Assembly: GCA_014904985.1 (NCBI GenBank) | Contig: MU128961.1 | Coordinates: forward strand, 117,412 to 181,411 | Direction of reading: 5' to 3' | DNA length: 64,000 nt | Origin: Hydnum rufescens UP504 | Taxonomy: Eukaryota > Basidiomycota > Agaricomycetes > Cantharellales > Hydnaceae | Shown: positions 32,926 to 43,799 of the stretch, in pieces | Position numbering within the stretch: the first letter of the stretch is position 1 | How the letters are laid out: each line of letters opens with the position of its first letter | The notes under the pieces: generated by a model | The model's database searches: none | What the model was told of the DNA's origin: nothing | The model's input: only the letters and a program-made list of their open reading frames with translations | Translations under genes and position numbers: made by a program

Positions 32926-35900
32926 AGGAAAAGTGCATTAGGTAATATCCCATAATAACTTTGGATATCCAGTTACATAATAAAGTGTTCTTATTTAAAA
33001 AAAAGCCTAAATGCGGAAATTGGATGAAGTACATCCAAATAATATTTAGCCATCCAGCCCAATGGAGGCCCAGGACCAGGGGAGGTGCCTGGGATGGGTG
33101 GAGGACCCCTAAGGACCCTGGCTGAGTGAAGAAACCAGGCCCAGAGCAAGTGGCTAGTGCCTGGAGAGATGGGGGTAGTAAAATGAATACCGAAATTGCG
33201 GAACTTTCCGGATCTGAACCGCTGGGCGGTTCGTTCTGAAATTTGGCACATGATTGGGGACTATTAGGGCGAAGAACATATTAAAATTTCAGCCAATTCC
33301 GATCAGTAGGTATTGAGATATGAGGAAAACAAGTTTGGACACTGAAAATTAATTCCCTCCCCTTACAGAATACCTGGGAACTTGAAAATTTGCACAGAGT
33401 ATGATAATATAATGTACTAATTATGTGCCAAATATTATCCCAATCCACCACTTTAAGTTAGGGAACTGGACAATGGATACCAGAGGCAGTAAAAATTGCC
33501 AAAAAATACCCAATGAGCAGACTATTCTGAAACTGGGCATGTGATTAGACACTGCTTAGGTGAAGAACATATTAAATTTTCAGCCCAATCCATGCAGTAG
33601 GTACAGAGATATGAGGCAAATAGGTTTCAACCTTGACAATTGATTTACTCCCCCCTACAGACAAGATATGGACTTGAAATTTACATGGAGTATGACCATG
33701 TAATCAAATAAATATGTGCCAAGAATCAGCTTATTTTGTTTACTTCTAGGCATTGAACTCCCTTTTCAGGAAAAAAGGGAACAAAAGCCTACCATAAATG
33801 TAGAACACTCCACATTAGGACCAAACTAAGTGGAATAGGCTTAGAATATTATAACACTGACTATATCCAAAAATGAAATACATTGGATGTGTGGAAGTGG
33901 TTGAAATTCAGGGGGAGGGGAGGAAGATCAAAAGTCAATTATATAAGATGTAGAGCAGAGGTTGCTCTAATATAATGCCAATAGTTTCATACATATATGG
34001 GGAGTATACATACTAAATATCAGCCTGATTGGACTCCATCTAGGCACTATTCCACAGCACTCCCCCCTAAATAATAATTTCCTCCCCAGAGCCTTCCATC
34101 CATGCAATGGCCCTTAAAATTCACCCTTAGGTCAGCCAAATACATTCATAACATTCCCCAAAATTTCAGATTCATGACTCCAGTGTGAGAGTGTCCATAA
34201 TATTTTCAAGTTTCACTGACATACCCCCTCCAATTGGGGCACTTCCAGAGCTCCAATCACTTCCATTTTTTGTAGGCCACAGCCAGCCACCATTTGAGGC
34301 TCAGGCCCAAAATTTCAGCCCATTCTAAGCACTTTTGACATTGGTCACATGATCAAGATCCCCCCCTCCCCCTGCTTCACTCAGTGATCCAATCTGTATG
34401 AAAGCTGTTGCCATCTGTAGTAGTAGTATGTAAAAGTGTATGATTCAAATTTCAGAACATTCCATGCCATATTGATTGAGTTATTCAAGAAATATTCTAG
34501 ATCTATTCAATTTGGGGGGTAGAGGTATGGTATGTAGTGAAATTTCACTACATACCATACCTCTACCCCCCAAATTGAATAGATCTAGAATATTTCTTGA
34601 ATAACTCAATCAATATGGCATGGAATGTTCTGAAATTTGAATCATACACTTTTACATACTACTACTACAGATGGCAACAGCTTTCATACAGATTGGATCA
34701 CTGAGTGAAGCAGGGGGAGGGGGGGATCTTGATCATGTGACCAATGTCAAAAGTGCTTAGAATGGGCTGAAATTTTGGGCCTGAGCCTCAAATGGTGGCT
34801 GGCTGTGGCCTACAAAAAATGGAAGTGATTGGAGCTCTGGAAGTGCCCCAATTGGAGGGGGTATGTCAGTGAAACTTGAAAATATTATGGACACTCTCAC
34901 ACTGGAGTCATGAATCTGAAATTTTGGGGAATGTTATGAATGTATTTGGCTGACCTAAGGGTGAATTTTAAGGGCCATTGCATGGATGGAAGGCTCTGGG
35001 GAGGAAATTATTATTTAGGGGGGAGTGCTGTGGAATAGTGCCTAGATGGAGTCCAATCAGGCTGATATTTAGTATGTATACTCCCCATATATGTATGAAA
35101 CTATTGGCATTATATTAGAGCAACCTCTGCTCTACATCTTATATAATTGACTTTTGATCTTCCTCCCCCTCCCCCTGAATTTCAACCACTTCCACACATC
35201 CAATGTATTTCATTTTTGGATATAGTCAGTGTTATAATATTCTAAGCCTATTCCACTTAGTTTGGTCCTAATGTGGAGTGTTCTACATTTATGGTAGGCT
35301 TTTGTTCCCTTTTTTCCTGAAAAGGGAGTTCAATGCCTAGAAGTAAACAAAATAAGCTGATTCTTGGCACATATTTATTTGATTACATGGTCATACTCCA
35401 TGTAAAATTTCAAGTCCATATCTTGTCTGTAGGGGGAGTAAATCAATTGTCAAGGTTGAAACCTATTTGCCTCATATCTCTGTACCTACTGCATGGATTG
35501 GGCTGAAAATTTAATATGTTCTTCACCTAAGCAGTGTCTAATCACATGCCCAGTTTCAGAATAGTCTGCTCATTGGGTATTTTTTGGCAATTTTTACTGC
35601 CTCTGGTATCCATTGTCCAGTTCCCTAACTTAAAGTGGGTGGATTGGGATAATATTTGGCACATAATTAGTACATTATATTATCATACTCTGTGCAAATT
35701 TTCAAGTTCCCAGGTATTCTGTAAGGGGAGGGAATTAATTTTCAGTGTCCAAACTTGTTTTCCTCATATCTCAATACCTACTGATCGGAATTGGCTGAAA
35801 TTTTAATATGTTCTTCGCCCTAATAGTCCCCAATCATGTGCCAAATTTCAGAACGAACCGCCCAGCGGTTCAGATCCGGAAAGTTCCGCAATTTCCGGTA

Positions 35901-36164
35901 TTCATTTTACTACCCCCATCTCTCCAGGCACTAGCCACTTGCTCTGGGCCTGGTTTCTTCACTCAGCCAGGGTCCTTAGGGGTCCCTCCACCCATCCCAG
36001 GCACCTCCCCCTGGTCCTGGGCCTCCATTGGGCTGGATGGCTAAATATTATTTGGATGTACTTCATCCAATTTCCGCATTTAGGCTTTTTTTTAAATAAG
36101 AAACACTTTATTATGTAACTGGATATCCAAAGTTATTATGGGATATTACCTAATGCACCTTTTC

Positions 36165-36845
36165 CTTGTCTAGACATGACTAGACATGCCTAGACATGTC
36201 TAGACATGACTAGACATGTGTAGACATGTGTAGACATGACTAGACATGTGTAGACATGTGTAGACATGACTAGACATGACTAGACATGACTAGACATGAC
36301 TAGACATGTCTAGATGTGTCTAGACATGTCTAGATGTGTCTAGACATGTCTAGACATGACTAGACATGACTAGACATGACTAGACATGACTAGACATGAC
36401 TAGACATGACTAGACATGTCTGGATGTGTCTAGACATGTCTAGACATGACTAGACATGACTAGACATGACTAGACATGACTAGACATGTCTAGATGTGTC
36501 TAGACATGTCTAGATGTGTCTAGACATGACTAGATGTGTCTAGACATGACTATAGACATGACTAGATGTGTCTAGACATGACTATAGACATGACTAGACA
36601 TGTCTAGACATGACTATAGACATGACTAGATGTGTCTAGACATGACTATAGACATGACTAGACATGTCTAGACATGACTATAGACATGACTAGATGTGTC
36701 TAGACATGACTATAGACATGACTAGACATGTCTAGACATGACTATAGACATGACTAGACATGTCTAGACATGACTATAGACATGACTAGATGTGTCTAGA
36801 TATGTCTAGACACACCTAGACATCTCTAGACATCTCTAGACATGT
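36165..36845. repeat. CTAGACATG satellite block, right arm
   Basis: Regular tandem 10-base units (TAGACATGAC and TAGACATGTC), with longer-period alternation with TAGATGTGTC. It mirrors the left block in place but not in length or order, so unequal exchange or slippage acts inside the arms. Confidence 0.9.
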
Positions 36846-37303
36846 CTAATGATCTCCCCCTGAGCAGATGCCTTTGTTCTAATTTAGACACTAGTAGACA
36901 TGCATCCACAATAGCACCATTATTATTGGATTATTATTGGATCTAGACAACATTAGACACCTATTAGTACTGCCCCCAGAGGTCTTGGGCTCAAAATGTT
37001 GATTTAGACACCAGTAGACACACAGTAAGGATGATAGACACCTCTAAGGCTCCAGAAAATATCTTATTAGACATGCCTAAATTAGACCCTGTAACACTCT
37101 CCAGCCAGTGAACAAACCCTCCCAGGTGGTGCCTGCGGCAGGCTATTTTAGACATGTCTATATAGTGAACTTAGAAAAAAAATTCCCCAAAAATACCCCT
37201 CAGGTGTGTCTTAGACATGCCTATACTCAGAACACCTCTTAGGTGGTTTGCAGATGCAAACTCAAACCACCTAAGAGGTACTATTTTGAGGGTGCATTAG
37301 GTG

Positions 37304-37311
37304 GACTTTCT
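37304..37311. other. Target-site duplication GACTTTCT, right
   Basis: Directly follows the palindrome's last terminal base. A same-strand duplication outside an otherwise inverted structure argues that the palindrome is a true insertion and not an assembly fold-back. Confidence 0.88.
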
Positions 37312-37460
37312 ATGTAAGTTAATATGATTTATCTGCTCTTCTCCACTTTAAGGTTCTTCATTTCAGACTGGGTTTGTCTCCCAATGACGTGGCACGTGAT
37401 GTGTTTGACAACTGGATGCCTTACACCTATTAGGCCAAGCAACCATCCCAGAATCGTTGT

Positions 37461-38019
37461 TTTGATGTTATGCCGCACCGCCAGTCTGCAAGTCAAGTGG
37501 GCAGCCATGGAGTAGGCGAAGACAATGACTTTGATATGAATCCAAGAGCTTCTGTGTTCAGTATGTACCTAAATTTATGTCCTTCGTATTCAGGCTAACC
37601 TAGGGTTGTTCTCTTAGATTCTCCCTCGAGGCGCAGGTTCAAACCCTCGGCATCCACTATCTCAGTCCCTCCAAAGGCTACTCCCTCGAATCCATCTTCG
37701 CCCATCAAGTCAGGAACCAGTTTGGCTTCGTCATCGGTTCCTGTTACAATGGACGTTGGCATCGGTACATTAGGGGGTGGCATGTCTGAGGTCGTGGGGC
37801 TCTAATTTTTCTTGTTTCGATTTCCGATTTCTCACCATTCCTTTTCATAATATACAGATTACCATCCTCCTTGAACAAATGAAGCTCGAACTCACTGGTA
37901 CTTGATTGGAGATTGCTGCCCTTCAACATGAAGTTGCCGGACTAGGTAGGGATATGTCTGGGGTGTGGAGTGACGTTGGAGAGCTCCATGACCTCCTTGC
38001 TGGTGATGATGTTGAGTAA
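37461..38019 (+). pseudogene. Small two- or three-exon gene encoding a coiled-coil protein, decayed
   Basis: ATG near 37461 (MPHRQSASQVGSHGV) opens a short polar exon. A GTATGT…CTTAG intron (about 37562-37618) leads to a Ser/Pro/Lys-rich exon ending near 37800. A last part (about 37858-38019) codes for a leucine-rich coiled coil (LLEQMKLEL, then LEIAALQHEVAGLGRD) with one TGA where CGA would fit, ending in TGA/TAA near 38017. It lies between the palindrome and the KDZ transposase on the same strand as the latter, so it may belong to that element. I do not recognise the protein. Confidence 0.35.
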
Positions 38020-38338
38020 CTAGTTAGTACCGTGTCTGCATCGTGTTCCGCCTCATGCTTCGTGAGGCAAAACCTGGTGGACTTGCACTTCTGGGTTCAT
38101 CCACTGCATATCTATGAGCGAACGATGGCCATACATCTCTTGGAGTGTTCTCTTATTCTCTCTATGCTCGCATCTTTGTCTTTTGTGATCTCTCATGTTC
38201 CGCAGTGTTTGCTCCTCATTTTCAACTGCAATGGATGGTTGTACTATCCTCAGTGCACATTGCAGAGAACCAGTGAAAGTGACAGCTCCAGAATGCCTTC
38301 GCAGTTAAGTGTTTTGAGATACCTGTGAGTTTGAAGTC

Positions 38339-41300
38339 TTGTCTGATATGTTACCAAGTAGCCATCCAGAACGAGAGCCAGGCCGCTGGCGTCGTATTGG
38401 GAACTCAAATTCACTGGAATGGGAGTCTCTCATCCGAGATACCCAGCATCCAAATGTGCTACATGGTGGGGATCACACAGCCCACATTTCAAACCTATCC
38501 ACCTCTACAACACTAGAACCTCCTTCACATATGTCGTCACATCCTCATGTGTCTTTCCACCGCAAGGAGACTGTCCGGCGTCCCTGGCATCCACAAGTTC
38601 AACACGATGGAAACCATATCATACACATATCTTCTTCCTCAACCTCGACAGTACCACCTTCAGCAAGTGGCTCCTCAAATCCACATACTTCCCACCACCA
38701 GGATCTTCAGGTGGCTGCCGCCTCATTGCATTCACGGAGCAGGCTGCATTATGAACCACAAACCCAGCCACCTACACTTGCATTGAATATCGTCCCCCAT
38801 CATTCTACTTGCCCTTCAGCACCGAAGCGACAAGAACCTGGAGGATCACGAACGACAGTGAACCATCTTGGAAATCTGGCATCTCGTATTCCCTCTGATC
38901 CTTCAGTCCCTGACTTCATTTGTGACGCATTCCAGTCACTCCAGGCTGACTCTCTGGCTCCTTCAGGGGACCCGACATCACTGCATCATCCCCTTCCTAG
39001 CCGAAAATGCTCATGACGCTCCAGTGGCATCGATATCGACACGGAACTTGAACAACTTGGGTTAGGTGCCTCATTCTTGGAGACCATTGGCGTTCCTGCC
39101 ACATTTCCAGATCTTCCCATCCCTCCAAAAACCATACCCGCCAATCACATCCGCGAACCCCCTATTATACCAAAAAAACCAAAGCTGCATGAACGACACG
39201 GACAACTATGACGGGATGTTAATTTTGGCAAGATGTGGCTGTATAGGCCAAATGGTGCTTCTAGCATGTGTCCATCCCCCCTGGTGGCCATGTCTGCAGG
39301 CCCAGAGACCAATGAATGTTCGCCTGCTTTTGGGAATGGAGGCATGGCATGCTGTGATTCTGCGTTATCACAACAGGGCGATTCTGCTTCTTGGAGTCCT
39401 ATTGCAACGTTGGATAATGAAGTACTGAACCAACCATTCGTTAACAAAGTCCCCATATCTACGAAACAATCCAAATCGCGCAACTTGACGTCACATGCAA
39501 CCTTGGCACAGCAGTGGAACAATCTCATTCCTCATCTTATCCCTCCATTTTCAAGATGTGTTGCTGAGACAAATTGGGATTCTCAGATGCCATTCAATGC
39601 CCATTTGCCAGCATGCAACGGCAATAAGGGATGCTATACAAGGACATTGAAGATTACATGCATTCGTCTCAAAAGTATGTGCCAATGAATCCTTTCAAAC
39701 CTGAATGCTTATCGTTCAGTCGATTTCCATGTAGGTATTCATGAAATCCCTTTAACTGTCTGCAACTGCTGCCCAGCAGCACTCCTTCTTCTCGAACTTG
39801 GCCTTTTCCCATCAGCCCCTGTATATCCTACACTCGCAGTTGACCTGGATCTCCTTGACTTTACGTCCACGGTCTTCAAAGTAGAGCAACCCAATATACA
39901 TGGGTGGGCAAGTTCCTTAGAGAGATTTTTATGGAAACGGGGACATGTTTTGGAAGGTGATGTACGAACTCATCCTGATATTCCAACTAGCTGCCTTTTT
40001 TTACGTACAATCTTGATAGGATATGCTTCGATGGCGTTTCGGGAAAGCACTGCAATATTAGGATATCTTGGTCAGCTCAATGGAAGAAGTTGTGAACAAT
40101 GCAGTCGTACTGGTAAGGAAGCAGAACCAGGAGAATGCATATCTCCTCCATCAGGTTCAGTCAGATCATGTGACAAGCACTGTGCCAGCAGTCTCTGGCC
40201 GATTGCCTTCGATGCCTCTGTTGTCTTCAACTCACCCACAATCCTCCTCACTCAGACCATCATCTTTGCATCACTCATCATCTATCCCTTCATTGTCCTC
40301 ATCCCAGCTGCCTTTGCCTACATTATCACCTGACAGACAATCACCTGTTTTGTCACTGCCTGAAGGGCACTCATCCCAATTCAAAACCTCATTGCCTTCA
40401 TTGGATGATCTGGCAGCAAATCCCTATACTCATTCATATCACACAGACCCAGAAGACCATATGCCAACTGCGAACAACACTCGCCCTAGTATATACCTCC
40501 AGTACCACTGCCCAGCATGCTTCGGGGGAGTCAAATACCCAAAGGATGGCCGGTACGTACTGTCGCACAACATTTTATGTCATCAAGTCTTTAATACTGA
40601 CTCTACCAATTTCCAGGCCATGCGTATTTGTTGCTGGTGACAGATGTGCTACCCAATGGCGACAGCAAGATAGATCCAGCGGGCAAGATTACCCACTTGG
40701 ATCGCCTGTACCACGAGACTTATTTGTATCCATGTTGGAACTTCTGCGATGAGCGAATACTACACTGAAACCAAGGCAGCTGCAAAGTCTGCAGCTGACA
40801 AGCACCCCCCCAACATTCGTGAAAGGGGAATGGCGGTGACTAACGATGTCATCGATCGATGCGAAGACTCTTATCTTGCCGCCAAGGACTACCGCATCAG
40901 GGTGTCGAAGGAACATGCAGATAAAGGACTCATTGTGCTGGTTTGCTGACATGACCATGTTATTTGGTTTATCAACATGGGTCCTAATGGTGAAAAACGG
41001 TACTTCATGCTCACAATGATACAAAAACTCCTTGGGGAGCTCCCAGAGTCATTCACTGTAGGGTTCTTTTATGATGTTATATGTGCGATGCATCGTGAAA
41101 TGGAACGTGTATGTAAATTTATTTTCTCCCAGGAGTTACATCTCTGACTGATGATCGGGGGCAGTGGCAGCTTTTGCCGCAATGTCTTCCACACCTCAAA
41201 TTTTCCACCCCCATGTTCCACTCTTATGGCCATCAATGGCCCTGCCAACTATCTTACCACCCCTACAAAAACCCTGAATTTGGCCACACAGATGGTGAGG

Positions 41301-42918
41301 GATGCGAGAGGGAATGGAATTTACTCAATGGGATCATTCCTATGTGTCGCATTTTCGGGCATATGTTTATTCCTTCACTACTGCATTGAGTCATACTAAA
41401 ATGCTTGGCTTACAGTTTCATCGTCGCCTATTTGTGATTAATAACAAACAAGCGCATGTCGATGAACAAAACCATATCAATCTTGCAAGTCATTTGAAAC
41501 ACCACTTTGACGATGCTACGGCCAAACTTGAAGAGGCAGAATGCACTCTAGAGAAGCTAATGATCCCAGTTGACGACATCAAGGCTGCATGGGCTGAGCA
41601 ACTGTCGACTCAACAGGCTGAGCCCCCTCGTTTGTTTATTTCATTCACCCTGACTGCATTTACTGACAATGGTTTGTTAGGCCCAGAAAAGGATGCCGGT
41701 GTGAAGGCAATTGAGGCTGTACTCAATCTCTTGAAAACTCAAACATCTCTTCGGCAGCAAATTACAATTACTTCAAATCGACAGACAGTGGCTGCTCTAC
41801 ATGACCCTTCATCTCCATATTGCCACGAACTCCTCGATCAGCTTGACCAACTGCAGATGTCCCTAGAAAAGATCGAATTGCAGCTCGCGAAAAAGGAGAG
41901 TGATCTCCTCCTTCACAGCAAGATGACAAGGGCGGATTTAGACAAAATTAAATCTTCTCAATGGTACGATGCTTTGATTCACATGCTCGAGCACACTACC
42001 ATTGGCTGGTATCAGCCTTGGTGGGCCGTAAATTCACAATTACTCAGCATATTGAGGATTACTGAAGCCATACATTAGGTGAGTTTGAGTGTCAGAAGCG
42101 TAACCTAATCTGACACCAACATCTTTCCAAAGATCATAAAGCACGTCTTCATGAAGCGAAAGTGGACAAAAAACGACAACCTGCGATCATGCGCTGTCTT
42201 GAACAACTCAACAAACAAATACAACATATGCTGGACAACTGGGATGATGCACCCCCAGGCGCGATCCCACCCAAAACACTTGACCGGAAGGGGCTATTCT
42301 CTCTGGACATCGATGGTGTTATTTGGAAAGGTTTGCATGTGCTCGAAGCTGGACTTGGGGATGATCGTGTGCCACCAAGATGGTTGGCGGACGAAAATAT
42401 GCGAGTAGCCATAATCACATATCTCGACTTAGAGGGTTGTCAAGTCAAACTTGATATAATCAAATGGGAAGTGACGAACATACATGTCTGGTATTCAGAA
42501 GAATACAATGCTATTCGGGCCGCAATTCACGAGGCTGGTATGGACATAAAGTTACATTGCATCCTTTTGATTCTCATCACCCTTTGTAGAAACCGATCCC
42601 GCTCTTCGATTCCATCTTTCACATAAACTTGCTACCCTTGAGGAAGTTGGAGCGACATGGGACTATTCGCTGCGTCAACTACCATATCCTGCAGAGCTAC
42701 AATCCGTTGTACAGTTCATGTCAAGGATCATGCCTCCTGCGACCATTTCCATTCATACACTCTCTACCCTAGCACATGAAGACGGGTTTGATTCCGATAG
42801 TGAGGATTGCATGGAGTGGAATCCCGCGATCCCAATATCTGAGGAATTGAAGAAGATAGATGACGCCGAGGAATGTAGTAGTGAAGGATTCCCTGACAAT
42901 GCCTCTGATTCCAAATAA
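38339..42918 (+). pseudogene. KDZ-superfamily transposase (Kyakuja-Dileera-Zisupton), decayed
   Basis: A His/Ser/Thr-rich N-terminal part (38339-39016) leads to the cysteine region (VCNCCPAALLLLELGLFP, from 39758) and LAVDLDLLDF. CPACFGG is at about 40506. The motif expected as VCRHD reads VC-stop-HD at 40944 (TGA for CGA), followed by FINMGPNGEKRY and FTVGFFYDVICAMHREM. YGHQWPCQ (about 41222) and TDGEGCER (about 41290) carry the last conserved acidic residue. A long helical part (41400-42078) and the C-terminal LFSLDIDGVIW region follow, and a GTTACA…GTAG intron near 42553-42591 leads to the acidic end at 42918. Frame changes near 39700, 40640, 41130, 41340 and 42100 inactivate it. KDZ transposases are abundant in mushroom genomes, and their elements are linked to TET/JBP genes in the literature. 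Confidence 0.85.
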
Positions 42919-43799
42919 ACCATATGTATATCTCCGATCCCCAAAAAAAAAGTGCCTATGAGTCTAGAAAATTATGCATTTGCAACAATTATTGGGTTTT
43001 GTCCACAAGAGCTTTATATATGCCCATGAACCTGTATTATAATTTGGAGCCTGCGGCAGGTGGCAGCATGACATGAACTGGCCGTGGTCGCCATGTGTGA
43101 ATTCAGTCACTTGAGTGGTCACTCTCAAGTAGTCACTCTTGAAGAGTCACTCTCTAATAGTCTTGAATAGTCACTCTTGAATAGTCATGCTTAAATAGTA
43201 CTCAAATAGTCACACGAGTACTGCAATCACAAGTGTGAAATTTTTTTGTGATGTGAGACCAATTCAAGCTAGCCAAACAAAGGGGCATTTGAGGACATGT
43301 AATGCTAGCACTGGCCACTGTACAATTGGCAGTGACTTTGTGACATGGCAGAAAGAGATGTGGTGTGACACTTCGTTAGTGACGTCATGCAGTGGTCACT
43401 TGAATAGGCACTCAAGCACTCGTCCCTCAAATACTTCTTGAATAGCCACACAAACCATGTACAATCATGTTCCTTCCTTAAATGTTGAGATTATACCTTT
43501 ACAATAGTTTCTTTACTGGGGGGGATCCCACTGCAAAGAGTTTGCGAGAATTGACACAAGAATCGACTGAGAATCGAAGAAATTCTCCCTTCATGCTTGT
43601 ATTAATCCCTGATCATTGCCTATGGTGTCCTTAGTAGGGATGATTCTTGCTCCGGGTCTTGGAACAAGTGAATGTAGCTTCAAATTTGGTAGATGGGAGT
43701 ATATATACATCCAGTAAAATGGTAAAACGAGGGTGTAAAGATGGAGAACAGCAGCAGTTATCAGGGAGAAATGAGGTATATTATTCCCGAGCAGGGTAA
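42919..43799. other. Non-coding stretch with AGTCACTC repeats
   Basis: Between 43095 and 43215 a loose tandem motif, AGTCACTCTTGAAT and its variants, occurs about eight times. Elsewhere nothing recognisable. No inverted terminus resembling the CACCTAA end is seen after the KDZ gene. Confidence 0.5.

Larger units (their letters stand above)
31534..37303. mobile_element. Palindromic (foldback) DNA transposon, 5.77 kb, with 8-bp target duplication
   Basis: The sequence is one near-perfect inverted repeat. The two arms (about 3.0 and 2.76 kb) meet at 34542/34543 with no spacer (TAGTGAAATTTCACTA). The ends are CACCTAATGCACCCTC at 31534 and its exact complement at 37303. GACTTTCT flanks both sides (31526-31533 and 37304-37311), an 8-base duplication. 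Each arm holds a terminal block with a nested inverted repeat (ACCTCTTAGGTGGTTT…AAACCACCTAAGAGGT), a CTAGACATG satellite block, and 1.6 kb of unique non-coding sequence. No transposase is encoded. Eight-base duplications occur in hAT, P and Zisupton/KDZ-type transposons. The related end at 24026-24053 shows it is a family. Confidence 0.88.

Noticed and set aside
32991..33251. Open frame of 86 codons in the palindrome's left arm, mirrored at 35808-36044
   Set aside because: Both come from the same sequence in the two arms; there is no known domain, and codons are Pro-rich by composition. The arms are better seen as non-coding.
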